This document shows positions 24,620 to 33,138 of a DNA stretch of 64,000 nt, piece by piece (the first letter of the stretch is position 1; each line of letters opens with the position of its first letter). Position numbers and translations under genes: made by a program. The stretch lies in NCBI GenBank assembly GCA_047974805.1, contig JBKECS010000048.1:1-64000 (forward strand), given 5' to 3'. The DNA is from JAJXUB01 sp047974805 (lineage in GTDB: Bacteria; Actinomycetota; Actinomycetes; Actinomycetales; Dermatophilaceae). The notes beneath the pieces are model-generated. The model was not told the DNA's origin. It ran no database searches and saw nothing but the letters and a program-made list of their open reading frames with translations.

Positions 24620-25702
24620 TCAAGCCTGACGGGCGGTCGTCAGGCCGATCAGCGCATCCAACGCCGCCGCCGCTGTCTCATCCAGCCCATCGAGGGTAGC
24701 CAGGGCCGACCGGGCCCGGATCGTCAGTTCGGCAATATCGGATTCAACCCGCGCCACCGCTCCGGAGGCGACCATGATCGTCCGCAGCGCGTCAACGCCG
24801 TGCTCGTCCAGATCGGCGGCACCGACTCCGGCGCTCAGGGCGGCACGCCCGGACGCGTCGGCGCCGTCCAGGGCATACGCCAGCAGCACCGTCCGTTTGC
24901 CTTCCCGCAGGTCATCCCCTGCCGGCTTGCCCGTCGTCTCCGGATCTCCGAACACCCCCAACAGGTCGTCGCGGAGCTGAAACGCGGTGCCCAGGTCGAG
25001 CCCGTAGGCGGACAACCCGGCCAACTCTGTCGACGGCAGACCCCCCGCGCTCGCCCCGATGAGCAGGGGGTGCTCGATGGAATACTTGGCGCTCTTGTAG
25101 GTGATCACCCGGCGTGAGCGGGCTACCCGATCGGTCACCTGTGTGGAGTCCCACGGCCGGACGGACTCCACCATGTCGAGGAATTGCCCGGCCATGAGCT
25201 GGGTACGCATCCGATCGAACACTTCACGTCCGCGGGCCAGTTCGTATGCCGGGAGGCCCGAGGTGGCATACAACTCCTCGGTCCAGTTCAGACACAGATT
25301 GCCGGCCAAAATCGCCCCGGCCAGACCGAACCGGTCGGCATCACCACCCCACGCCCGGTCGGTATGCCAGGCAGCCAAGGTCCGATGCGCTGCCGGCTGC
25401 CCGCGACGGGTATCGCTGTCGTCCATGACATCGTCGTGGATGAGGGCAGCCGCCTGGAACATCTCCATGGCGCTAGCCGCCCGGATCAGTGCCGCCGAGT
25501 CGCGACCGCCGGCCGCCCGGTACCCCCAATACAAGAACCCAGCCCGCAGCCGCTTGCCTCCACGCAACAACGTCCCGATGACATCGACGAGGTCGGCGAT
25601 GTCCGGCCCGAGGTCGGCCAGAACCGTCCGCTGATGGACGAGCTCGGCCTCCAAGCAGGCTTGCACGCGCGGGCGCAGGTCGGCGGCGTCGAACGGATCC
25701 AT
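24620..25702 (-). CDS. idsA: Polyprenyl (geranylgeranyl-type) diphosphate synthase
   Basis: Head-to-tail condensation of isopentenyl diphosphate with allylic diphosphates; 360 residues, cytosolic. The first Asp-rich motif is in IHDDVMDDSDTRRGQP, the second in QLRDDLLGVFGDPETTGKPAGDD; GGKRLRAGF binds the substrate diphosphate. Chain length is not certain; the position (idsA2, Rv2173, between Rv2175c and Rv2172c in M. tuberculosis) favours a C15-C20 enzyme. The ATG at 25702 is supported by TAGGCT 7 nt upstream. It diverges from metF with only 63 bp between start codons. Confidence 0.92.
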   Translation of the reverse strand: MDPFDAADLRPRVQACLEAELVHQRTVLADLGPDIADLVDVIGTLLRGGKRLRAGFLYWGYRAAGGRDSAALIRAASAMEMFQAAALIHDDVMDDSDTRRGQPAAHRTLAAWHTDRAWGGDADRFGLAGAILAGNLCLNWTEELYATSGLPAYELARGREVFDRMRTQLMAGQFLDMVESVRPWDSTQVTDRVARSRRVITYKSAKYSIEHPLLIGASAGGLPSTELAGLSAYGLDLGTAFQLRDDLLGVFGDPETTGKPAGDDLREGKRTVLLAYALDGADASGRAALSAGVGAADLDEHGVDALRTIMVASGAVARVESDIAELTIRARSALATLDGLDETAAAALDALIGLTTARQA

Positions 25703-25709
25703 GCGCGGC

Positions 25710-25715
25710 AGCCTA
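25710..25715 (-). promoter_or_regulatory. -10 element TAGGCT before the prenyl synthase gene
   Basis: On the minus strand TAGGCT is 7 nt before the ATG at 25702. Together with the metF element it defines two back-to-back leaderless promoters in 63 bp. Confidence 0.55.
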
Positions 25716-25753
25716 CGGTGCGGACGCGACGGCCGCGGTCGGCTTGCCTGGAC

Positions 25754-25759
25754 TAGCCT
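25754..25759 (+). promoter_or_regulatory. -10 element TAGCCT before metF
   Basis: TAGCCT is 6 nt before the ATG at 25766; no Shine-Dalgarno sequence. Confidence 0.55.
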
Positions 25760-25765
25760 GCGATC

Positions 25766-26668
25766 ATGTCGCAACGCTCGGTCCGGCCCGGGTATGCCAC
25801 GCGGTCGATTCCGCGTGCGCTGGCCAGCTCAGCCCCATCGGTGAGTTTCGAGTTCTTTCCACCCAAGGACGATGAGGCCGAGGCCCGGCTTTGGCAGGCT
25901 ATCCGGCGGTTGGAACGGGTCGGGCCGACCTTCGTCTCGGTGACCTATGGCGCCGGTGGGTCGACCCAGGACCGTACCGTGCGGGTCACCGAACGGATCG
26001 CCCGGGAGACCACCCTGACTCCACTAGCGCATTTGACCTGCGTAAATGCTTCCCGTGACCAATTGCGCCGGGTGATCGGGGCGTATGCCGGTGCCGGGGT
26101 GAGCAACATTCTCGCCTTGCGAGGGGACCCGCCCGGTGACCCCGGTGGTGCCTGGGTGGCGCACCCCGAGGGTCTGAACCATGCCAGAGATCTCGTTGAG
26201 CTCATTGCCGGTCTAGGTTCGTTCACCATCGGGGTGGCAGCCTTCCCCGACGTGCATCCGTCCTCACCAGACCTCGATCAGGACATCGAGGTCCTGGTGG
26301 CCAAGTACGAGGCCGGGGCGCGGTTCGCGGTCAGCCAGATGGTGTTTGACGCCGAAAGCTACCTGCGGTTGCGTGACCGAGTCGCCGAGCGGGTGGATTT
26401 GCCGATCACGCCCGGCCTGATGCCGGTGACGAACGTGCACCAGATCGAGCGGATGTCCCAGCTCATGGGGACCCCGCTACCGGAGTCGGTGACCGCACGG
26501 CTTCATGCCGTTCAGGACGACCCGGCCGCGGTTCGTGAGGTCGGTGTGCAGATTGCCACCGAACTGGCTCAACGGATGCTCGCTGAGGGCGCGCCAGGAC
26601 TGCACTTCATCACGATGAACCACTCCACCGCGACCTTGGAGGTCTACGACAACCTCGCCCTCGACTGA
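25766..26668 (+). CDS. metF: Methylenetetrahydrofolate reductase
   Basis: FAD enzyme reducing 5,10-methylene-THF to 5-methyl-THF for methionine synthesis; 300 residues. Motifs: VSFEFFPPKDDEAEARLW with the catalytic Glu near residue 29, FVSVTYGAGGSTQDRT, HLTCVNASRDQL, NILALRGDPP (FAD loop) and the QMVFDAESYLRLRDR/PGLMPVTN segments of the barrel. Homologue by position of Rv2172c. Convergent with the ybaK-like gene 19 bp away. Confidence 0.94.
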   Translation: MSQRSVRPGYATRSIPRALASSAPSVSFEFFPPKDDEAEARLWQAIRRLERVGPTFVSVTYGAGGSTQDRTVRVTERIARETTLTPLAHLTCVNASRDQLRRVIGAYAGAGVSNILALRGDPPGDPGGAWVAHPEGLNHARDLVELIAGLGSFTIGVAAFPDVHPSSPDLDQDIEVLVAKYEAGARFAVSQMVFDAESYLRLRDRVAERVDLPITPGLMPVTNVHQIERMSQLMGTPLPESVTARLHAVQDDPAAVREVGVQIATELAQRMLAEGAPGLHFITMNHSTATLEVYDNLALD

Positions 26669-26687
26669 TTGATCTTCGCCGCCGTCG

Positions 26688-27236
26688 TCAGGCAACGTCC
26701 ATGGGCTCCCCGCCGGTGAGGGCGAGCAGCTGGGCATACGAGGTGGCAAAGACGCTGTGGCTGTGTCCAGCGGCGGCCCAGACTGTTTCGAACTGCTCCA
26801 GATCACGATCGACGATGGTGCGTATGTCGCAGAGGTGACCCACCGGGGCGACGCCACCGATGACGAACCCGGTTGTGGACCGGACGAACTCGGGGTCAGC
26901 CCGCTTGATCCGGGTCAGCCCGGTTGCCGCGGCGACCTTGTCGGTGTCCACTCGGTGCCCCCCGGAGGCGAGGATGAGCAGCGGGAGCACCTCGTGGTCA
27001 CCGGTCGTCGCGGCGAAGATAAGGGAGTTGGCGATTTCGGCCGGAGTGACGCCCAGGGCTTCAGCGGCAGCCGGGGCGGTGCGGACGGCGTCCGGCAGGT
27101 GACGCACCTGGGGGTCTACGCCAGCTTTGTGGAGGGTGGCCAGTACCCGGGCGACGGCGGGGTGCTCGCTGCGGTCGTTCTCGGTGAGAGCCGGTGTTTC
27201 GGAGGTCCCCCCGCTGGCCTGCGGCGTGTTGCTCAT
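26688..27236 (-). CDS. YbaK/EbsC-family aminoacyl-tRNA deacylase
   Basis: 182 residues; the family hydrolyses mischarged aminoacyl-tRNAs such as Cys-tRNA(Pro). The core runs from HPAVARVLATLHKAGVDPQV to the C-terminus, with EIANSLIFAA, the conserved Lys in DTDKVAAATG and FVIGGVAPVGH, the family's substrate-loop signature. The first 25 residues are polar and variable. The ATG is supported by TAGGCT 7 nt upstream. It diverges from the SOS cassette; the LexA palindrome lies 50 bp from its start and could also affect it. Confidence 0.88.
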   Translation of the reverse strand: MSNTPQASGGTSETPALTENDRSEHPAVARVLATLHKAGVDPQVRHLPDAVRTAPAAAEALGVTPAEIANSLIFAATTGDHEVLPLLILASGGHRVDTDKVAAATGLTRIKRADPEFVRSTTGFVIGGVAPVGHLCDIRTIVDRDLEQFETVWAAAGHSHSVFATSYAQLLALTGGEPMDVA

Positions 27237-27243
27237 GAGGTTC

Positions 27244-27249
27244 AGCCTA
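27244..27249 (-). promoter_or_regulatory. -10 element TAGGCT before the ybaK-like gene
   Basis: TAGGCT is 7 nt before the ATG at 27236 on the minus strand; leaderless message implied. Confidence 0.5.
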
Positions 27250-27285
27250 GGGCTTGACGGGCGGCGGGGGAGACGGTGTAGCCTT

Positions 27286-27315
27286 GAGCTATTCGAACAT
27301 CAGTTCGAATAGCTC
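27286..27315 (+). promoter_or_regulatory. LexA/SOS box, perfect 30-bp palindrome
   Basis: TTCGAAC-ATCA-GTTCGAA (27292-27309) is an ideal actinobacterial LexA site (TCGAAC-N4-GTTCGA). Symmetry extends to 13-bp arms: GAGCTATTCGAAC at 27286 and its complement at 27303-27315. A possible promoter lies just upstream: TTGACG at 27254 and TAGCCT at 27279 (19-bp spacing). It precedes a run of five same-strand genes including two DNA polymerases, so they should be induced by DNA damage. Confidence 0.9.
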
Positions 27316-27501
27316 AGTGCTGATTCGAGGAAATCGACGTAGCGCCAGGGCTATGACGCCCGGATCCCCGGTCGGTCACGGTGCCTCGACCCCATCGTGG
27401 CCGACCGGAGTTCCGGCATCCACGACACGCCATGGCCCCATCGTCCGCCATGTCGCGATACCCGGACCCGCTCGGAAGAGGTGAACGCAAGGGAGGACGG
27501 C

Positions 27502-27780
27502 ATGACACGTCAGTACGAGGAGCCCATCGAGGTGCGGACCACCCCGATCCCTGAGGCCTTCGTCTGGCGAGGACGGCTGTTCGTCGTCAGGACAGTCCAG
27601 GATCGCTGGCAAGAGCGGCGCTCGTGGTGGCACACCGAGGAGGAGACCGAACGAGCATCCAGCCGAGAACGGTGGGTCTGGCGGGTGGAGGCGAGCAGGG
27701 GAGGTGGCACCGGAACAGGGGTTTTCGATCTCAGCCTGGACGGGGACCGCCGTTGGCTCCTCCTGCGCAGTCATGACTGA
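27502..27780 (+). CDS. DUF6504 family protein, first gene of the SOS cassette
   Basis: 92 residues, rich in Trp and Arg (WRGRLFVVRTVQDRW, RRSWWH, ERWVWRVEA), resembling a small beta-rich protein with a C-terminal LSLDGDRRWLLLRSHD strand pair. The family recurs with dnaE-type polymerases in actinobacterial SOS clusters; activity is unknown. A strong GGGAGG lies 8 nt before the ATG. The 186-bp leader from the LexA site contains no other convincing gene. The Trp/Arg-rich surface could bind nucleic acid or the polymerase; that is inference. Confidence 0.8.
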   Translation: MTRQYEEPIEVRTTPIPEAFVWRGRLFVVRTVQDRWQERRSWWHTEEETERASSRERWVWRVEASRGGGTGTGVFDLSLDGDRRWLLLRSHD

Positions 27781-27846
27781 TCCTCACGAATTGCTGGCCT
27801 CGCAGCTGACCCCACTGCCCGAATAGTCGAACGAAAGGTCGCATAC

Positions 27847-28290
27847 ATGGACCTCATTACTGATGCCGAGGCCGCCCTCATCGAGGCATCCCGAGCCCGG
27901 ATCGCCCGGGATCGCTACGTCACCGCCTTACGGGCCGCCTTGCGTGCTGCAACCGCTCTGATCGCTGCTCGCAGGGCGTCATCCGTCGGGAGACCCGAGG
28001 GGCGATCGAGTGGACCGGACGGGCCAGCCGCCGACACCAGCGCCCTCGGGAGCCCTCCGAGCGTGTGGGAACTGCTCTCGGCGACAGCGCCGGAGTTCAC
28101 CGAGTGGGCTGACTTCTTCGCCTTCTCGGCCGCCCGCCGGGTCCACCTGGAGAGCCCGTCTGCATCCATTTCCGCACGTTCGGCCGACGACCTGGTCCGG
28201 GCCGCGCAAACCTTCGTCGACCTGGTCAGCGATGCTCTCGGTGCTCCACGCGCGATGCACGACGGCCGGCTCGCCCCCCTGTCCCATTAG
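27847..28290 (+). CDS. SAV_6107-family HEPN-domain protein
   Basis: 147 residues, largely helical: DAEAALIEASRARIARDRYV at the N-terminus and ADDLVRAAQTFVDLVSDAL at the C-terminus frame a HEPN-like four-helix bundle. HEPN RNases carry R-x4-6-H; a clear match is not evident, so catalysis is uncertain. Repeated pairing with SOS-controlled DnaE and DUF6504 suggests an accessory of the mutasome, possibly filling the ImuA role, but this is inference. ATG at 27847, with GAAAGG about 8 nt upstream. 66 bp downstream of the DUF6504 gene. Confidence 0.8.
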   Translation: MDLITDAEAALIEASRARIARDRYVTALRAALRAATALIAARRASSVGRPEGRSSGPDGPAADTSALGSPPSVWELLSATAPEFTEWADFFAFSAARRVHLESPSASISARSADDLVRAAQTFVDLVSDALGAPRAMHDGRLAPLSH

Positions 28291-28322
28291 CACCCCTGAA
28301 GGACCCGAGAGAGCGACGAAAC

Positions 28323-28355
28323 ATGGCAACAACCCCGACTCGACTCCATGAATGA
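28323..28355 (+). CDS. Possible 10-codon leader peptide overlapping the dnaE start
   Basis: ATG at 28323, preceded by GAGAGAGCGACG, opens a short frame MATTPTRLHE whose TGA falls at 28353-28355, just inside the polymerase gene (ATG at 28348). The polymerase ATG has no good ribosome-binding site of its own, so ribosomes ending here could re-initiate. Purely a sequence-based proposal. Confidence 0.3.
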   Translation: MATTPTRLHE

Positions 28356-31300
28356 CTTCGCCCATGTGCATGTCGCCTCCGGATTCTCCATGCGTTATGG
28401 CGCCGCCATGCCCGAGGCGCTTGTCGAACGTGCTGCCCATCACGGACAAGAGCTGCTCGCCCTGACCGACCGCGATGGACTCTATGGCGCCGTGCGGTTC
28501 GTCCGCGCCGCCATGGACGCCGGGATCACTCCGGTCCTCGGGGTCGATCTCGCCATCGAGCCGTTGACGGGTCTGCCACGTCGAGATGAACCGTCGCACC
28601 GGTCCACACCGACCCGCGGTGGGGCGTTCGTCGACTCCCGCCTGCCCCGGGTCACCGTCCTGGGCCGCGGCGCTGCCCACGGCGCTGCCCACGGCGCCGG
28701 CTGGGCGGCGCTGTCCCGGCTGGTCACCGACACCCATCTGCGCGGTGAACGCGGTACCCCCATCACCACGATCGATCTCATTGCCCGGTATGCCGGGTCC
28801 ACCGGGCATACGGCGGACCATCGGCAATCGGAGCACCCCCACCACCTCGTCACCCTGCTCGGTCCGGACTCCGACGTCGGTCGGGCCCTACAGGCTGGAC
28901 GACGGGACCAGGCCGAGCGTCTGATGCACCTCTGGCAGTCCGGTATGCCGCCTGGCAGCCTCGTCGTCGAGGTCGTCTACCACGGTGGGCCGGACGGGAC
29001 CCCCGGTTGCCTGCGGCACGCCCGTGCCCTACTCGCGGTAGCCGACGCTCACGGCCTGCCGGCAGTGTTGACGGCCGCGGTGCGACACGTGGCGCCGGCC
29101 GATAGCCGGACGGTCGATGTCCTCGATGCCGCCCGTCGCCTGGTTCTGCTCGACAAACGGCACCTGGACCGGATGACCGACGCCGGACATCTGGCCGACA
29201 CCGCCACGATGATGCGCCGGGCCGATGCGGTCTGTGGCGCCGACCGGGACCGAGCGGATCGCCTCCTAGCCGACACCGTCGCCCTGGCCCGTGACTGTGG
29301 TCAACACGGTCACCGCGACCTCGGCATCGGCTCGGTTCACCTGCCTGAACCGGATGTCCTCGGCATCGGCCCTCACACCGATCCCCAGCATGTCCTGGAG
29401 GAGCGGTGCCGGGCCGCAGTCGGTTGGCGCTACCCGGGCGCGAGCGATGCTCACCTGCATACTGTGCATACCCGGCTCACCGAGGAGCTGAAGGTCATCG
29501 CCGAACTGGGCTATCCGACCTACTTCCTGGCCGTCGCCGAGGTCAGCGACCTCATTCGTGCCCGGGGCATCCGGGTGGCCGCGCGCGGCTCTGGGGCCGG
29601 GTCCCTGGTCAACCACCTGCTCGGCATCAGCGGCGTCGACCCGATCCGGCACGACCTGCTCATGGAACGGTTCTGCTCCCCGCTACGGGCGGAGCTTCCC
29701 GATATCGACATCGACGTCGAGTCCGCCCGGCGTACCGAGATCTACCAAGCGGTCCTGGAGAGGTTCGGCGGTCAGCGGGTCACCGCCATATCCATGATGG
29801 ATACCTACAAGGTCCGGCACGCCATCCGCGACGTCGGCGCCGCACTGGGCATGACCCCGGTCGAGATCGACGAGATCGCCAAGGCCTTCCCACACATCCG
29901 GGCCAAGGACGCCCGCCATGCCATTGCCGACCTTCCGGAACTGCGGACCCGCGGCTTGGACGCCCCCCGGTTGACCACCCTGTTCGACCTTGTCGAACAG
30001 CTCGACGGGCTGCCCAGGCACATCGCCCTGCATCCCTGCGGGGTGATCTTGTCCGATCTCTCCCTGCTGGACCGGACCCCGGTGGAGGCGAGCTGGCTGG
30101 GGTTCCCGATGAGCCAGTTCGACAAGGACGACGTCGAACATCTCGGCCTGCTCAAACTCGACATCCTCGGCATCCGGATGCAATCGGCCATGGCGCATGC
30201 CGTCGCCGAAATCGCCCGAGTCGACGGGGTGCAGGTCGATCTGGACGACGAAACCCAGGTGCGCCGCGACGATCCGGCCACGTATGCCCTCATCCGCACC
30301 ACGCATACGCTCGGCTGCTTTCAGATCGAGAGTCCCGGACAGCGCGAGCTCGTCGGCAAGCTTGGGCCGGAACGTTTCGACGACCTCATCCTCGACATCT
30401 CCCTGTTCCGCCCCGGGCCGGTCAAATCCGACATGATCACCCCCTATCTTCAAGCTCGGCATGGTTGGCGGCGCACCCGCTGGCTACATCCCAGTCTCGT
30501 CCCGGCGCTGTCCGACACCGAGGGCGTCGTCGTCTTCCACGAGCAGGTCATGCAGATCGTTACCGAGACGACCGGGGTTTCGTTGGCTCACGCTGATGAG
30601 GTCCGTCGAGCGATGAACTCCCCGAGCGGCATCGAGGCGATCGAGGCGTGGTGGCGTCCGGCCGCTGCGGCCCGGGGCTACACCGACGCCGACATTGAGG
30701 AGATCTGGGCAGTGCTGAAGTCCTTCGCCAGCTTCGGCTTCTGCAAGGCGCATGCCGCCGCGTTCGCGCTGCCCACCTTCCATTCCGCATGGCTGAAGAC
30801 CCACCACCCGGCAGCCTTCCTCGCCGGGGTACTCACTCATGACCCCGGGATGTATCCCAAGCGGCTCATTCTCGACGATGCCCGCACCCTGGGTATCGCT
30901 GTGCTGCCGCTGGACGTCAATCTTTCCGGTGACACCTACCGGGTCGAGCGGCTGGAGCAGCCGGGGACGGGCCCGCCTGATCGACCGAGCCACCCGGATC
31001 TGCCGGATGGCTCGGCATACGGAATCCGGCTGTCCCTGGCGGACGTCAAGGGAATCAGCGAGGCCGAGCTCGCCCGGATCATCGGCGGCCAGCCCTATGC
31101 CGATCTCGGCGACTTCTGGACCCGGGCGAGGGCCAGCCGACCCATCGTCGAACGGCTCGTCCTCGCCGGGGGATTCGACGGGATCTACGGCATGGGCGGG
31201 GCTGCCTCCGGCCTGGGACGACGGGGCCGGATCAGCCGTCGGGACGTGTTGCTCCATGTCGCCGAGCTGGACCGGTGGGACCGGGCGGTCGGCGGTCCGC

Positions 31301-32202
31301 CGCGGGCGCGGAGACGGGTGTTGACCACCGCCGCTGCCGCCAAGGAGGCCCAGGCCGACCGCGCGGACATCTGGGGGGTACAGGAACGGGCCGCCGCACA
31401 GTCCCAGGCCGCTGCCTCGGTTACCACCACCGGACCGGTCCAACTAGCGCTCGACCTCGGTGATCGTCCCGAACTCGTCGCCGGCTCCGGGCTGCCGGAG
31501 ATGACCGGGACGGAACGGGTCGAGGCCGAGCTGGAGATTCTTGGGCTGGACGCCAGCGCGCATGTTGTGCAGTTCTACACCCCCCTGCTCACTGCACTCG
31601 GGAGCACCTGGAGCACCGACTTGTTGCGCGCCCGCAACGGTTCGACCGTCCTGGTTGGCGGAGTCAAGGTGGCCACCCAGACCCCGCCGATCCGCTCCGG
31701 GCGCCGGGTGGTCTTCCTCACCCTCGATGACGGCACCGGGCCCTGCGACGCCACCTTCTTCGACGACGTCCAAGGCATGTATGCCGACACCGTCTTCGGC
31801 TCATGGCTGTTGCTCGTGCGGGGCGTGGTCCGGCGTACGGGGGCCCGCGGGATCTCCTTGCGAGCGACCGGAGCCTGGGAACTCGGTGGCCTGTGGCAAG
31901 CCTGGACCCGTGGCGGGCTACCGGCGGTCCTGGAGCGGATCGAGCAGACCGACGCCGACGCCCGGGCCGTTGCGGTTGCGGGGGAGAAGGCCGTCGCCGA
32001 ACGGCTCGCCAAGGGACGCCGGGTGCTGGTTCATGCCAGCGGTTTCCGACAGTCACCGTATGCCGACACCCGCCCTCCGGGGACGGATCCGGCACATAGC
32101 CGCGGCATACCAGGTATCCCGGGAATGCCCGCCCGTCGTGAGGAATCACTCGTGCCGCCACGCAAGTTGTGGCACTCCAGCCCGGGTAGTTCGGGGCACT
32201 AG
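28348..32202 (+). CDS. dnaE2: DNA polymerase III alpha-type polymerase, error-prone DnaE2-like
   Basis: 1284 residues, C-family polymerase. The PHP domain is at the N-terminus (HVHVASGFSMRYGAAMPEAL; ALTDRDGLYGAVRF). The palm holds AARGSGAGSLVNHLLGIS and the catalytic Asp pair in LPDIDIDVESARR near residue 453, then fingers (FHEQVMQIVTETTG; FASFGFCKAHAAAFAL) and a C-terminal OB fold (LTLDDGTGPCDATFFDDV). It is SOS-controlled by position, and a separate replicative DnaE1 should exist elsewhere. The family lacks proofreading and works in damage tolerance with a Y-family partner and the clamp. Tandem GAAHGAAHGAG occurs near residue 110. Confidence 0.88.
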   Translation: MNDFAHVHVASGFSMRYGAAMPEALVERAAHHGQELLALTDRDGLYGAVRFVRAAMDAGITPVLGVDLAIEPLTGLPRRDEPSHRSTPTRGGAFVDSRLPRVTVLGRGAAHGAAHGAGWAALSRLVTDTHLRGERGTPITTIDLIARYAGSTGHTADHRQSEHPHHLVTLLGPDSDVGRALQAGRRDQAERLMHLWQSGMPPGSLVVEVVYHGGPDGTPGCLRHARALLAVADAHGLPAVLTAAVRHVAPADSRTVDVLDAARRLVLLDKRHLDRMTDAGHLADTATMMRRADAVCGADRDRADRLLADTVALARDCGQHGHRDLGIGSVHLPEPDVLGIGPHTDPQHVLEERCRAAVGWRYPGASDAHLHTVHTRLTEELKVIAELGYPTYFLAVAEVSDLIRARGIRVAARGSGAGSLVNHLLGISGVDPIRHDLLMERFCSPLRAELPDIDIDVESARRTEIYQAVLERFGGQRVTAISMMDTYKVRHAIRDVGAALGMTPVEIDEIAKAFPHIRAKDARHAIADLPELRTRGLDAPRLTTLFDLVEQLDGLPRHIALHPCGVILSDLSLLDRTPVEASWLGFPMSQFDKDDVEHLGLLKLDILGIRMQSAMAHAVAEIARVDGVQVDLDDETQVRRDDPATYALIRTTHTLGCFQIESPGQRELVGKLGPERFDDLILDISLFRPGPVKSDMITPYLQARHGWRRTRWLHPSLVPALSDTEGVVVFHEQVMQIVTETTGVSLAHADEVRRAMNSPSGIEAIEAWWRPAAAARGYTDADIEEIWAVLKSFASFGFCKAHAAAFALPTFHSAWLKTHHPAAFLAGVLTHDPGMYPKRLILDDARTLGIAVLPLDVNLSGDTYRVERLEQPGTGPPDRPSHPDLPDGSAYGIRLSLADVKGISEAELARIIGGQPYADLGDFWTRARASRPIVERLVLAGGFDGIYGMGGAASGLGRRGRISRRDVLLHVAELDRWDRAVGGPPRARRRVLTTAAAAKEAQADRADIWGVQERAAAQSQAAASVTTTGPVQLALDLGDRPELVAGSGLPEMTGTERVEAELEILGLDASAHVVQFYTPLLTALGSTWSTDLLRARNGSTVLVGGVKVATQTPPIRSGRRVVFLTLDDGTGPCDATFFDDVQGMYADTVFGSWLLLVRGVVRRTGARGISLRATGAWELGGLWQAWTRGGLPAVLERIEQTDADARAVAVAGEKAVAERLAKGRRVLVHASGFRQSPYADTRPPGTDPAHSRGIPGIPGMPARREESLVPPRKLWHSSPGSSGH

Positions 32203-32283
32203 GGTGGTTACGACGATGGTGGTATATGGGCGCCGGGCCGCGGCGCACCATCGACCGACAGGACGAGCCGGAAGGGATCTACG

Positions 32284-33120
32284 GTGGCGCACGAACTGGC
32301 CAGGGATCATCTCCGGGTCCGCCCGCCTGGGGTGGCGGACGGGGTACGCACGGCAGCAGTGTGGACCGCGGTTGCTGAGGTCGCTGCACGCCGCAGTGCC
32401 GCCCTCGGACGCCCCTTACGCGTCATCGACCTCGGTGGTGGCACCGGCGGACTGGCCGTCCCCTTGGCCGCCGAGGGTCACGAGGTCCTCGTCGTCGACC
32501 CCAGCCCGGACGCGCTTGCCGCACTGCGCCGCCGAGCCGCAGACGTTGGCGTGTCCGAACACGTCACCGCACGCCAAGGTGATGCCGAGACCCTGGCCGA
32601 GGTCCTTGCCCACGATGACGGACCGGTGGGCCGGTACGCCGAGGCCGGCGTCGATCTGGTCTGTTGTCACGGCACTCTCGAAGTGGTCGAGGACCTGGAC
32701 GCGGCCGTGGCCGGCATTGCCGCAGTGCTGGCCGGCGATGGTGTGTTGTCCCTGGTCACCGCGCAACGGCTGGCCGCTGTGCTGGCCCGGGCATTGGCCG
32801 GACGGATCGATCAAGCCGCAGCCCTCCTGGCGAACCCGGACGGACGCTGGGGGGAGGGCGACCCCATTCCGCGCCGGTTCGATCCGGCAACCCTCACCGC
32901 CCTGCTGGCCCGGCACGGCCTGGAGGTTATCGATCTCCACGGGGTACGGGTCGTCTCCGACCTCGTCCCCTCGACGCGCCTGGCCACCGAACAAGACCGT
33001 CGTGCTGTCTTGGACCTCGAGGAAGCGTTGGCTGCGCACCCGGACGCCGAGGTGCTCGGTCGGCTGGGCGCCGCGGTCCATATCCTGGCTGGCCGGGCCC
33101 GCCCCGTTCGGCCGGGCTGA
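32284..33120 (+). CDS. Class I SAM-dependent methyltransferase in the SOS cassette
   Basis: 278 residues with a Rossmann methyltransferase core: VIDLGGGTGGLAVPLAAEG (motif I, about 42-60), VLVVDPSPDALAALRRRA (acidic loop), then DLVCCHGTLEVVEDLDAAVA and GDGVLSLVTAQRLA. Closest general resemblance is to tRNA- or small-molecule methyltransferases of the SmtA/CmoM type. GTG start with GGAAGGGA 9 nt upstream. Between dnaE2 and dinB on one strand with 81- and 18-bp gaps, so it should be damage-inducible, an unusual setting for a methyltransferase. Substrate unknown. Confidence 0.85.
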   Translation: MAHELARDHLRVRPPGVADGVRTAAVWTAVAEVAARRSAALGRPLRVIDLGGGTGGLAVPLAAEGHEVLVVDPSPDALAALRRRAADVGVSEHVTARQGDAETLAEVLAHDDGPVGRYAEAGVDLVCCHGTLEVVEDLDAAVAGIAAVLAGDGVLSLVTAQRLAAVLARALAGRIDQAAALLANPDGRWGEGDPIPRRFDPATLTALLARHGLEVIDLHGVRVVSDLVPSTRLATEQDRRAVLDLEEALAAHPDAEVLGRLGAAVHILAGRARPVRPG

Positions 33121-33138
33121 GTCCGCACCGGTGGTCCG

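Noticed and set aside
24515..25117. Open frame from the intergenic region into the prenyl synthase gene (plus strand)
   Set aside because: Mostly antisense to idsA, no ribosome-binding site, and composition like a shadow frame.
27847..28290. Calling the HEPN-like protein a toxin of a toxin-antitoxin pair
   Set aside because: No clear R-x4-6-H RNase motif and no MNT-type nucleotidyltransferase partner next to it; the context is an SOS cassette.
27839..30010. Other TCGAAC/GTTCGA-like half-sites inside the SOS cassette and elsewhere (e.g. near 28426 and 29991)
   Set aside because: They lack the paired half at 4-nt spacing and lie inside coding sequence.
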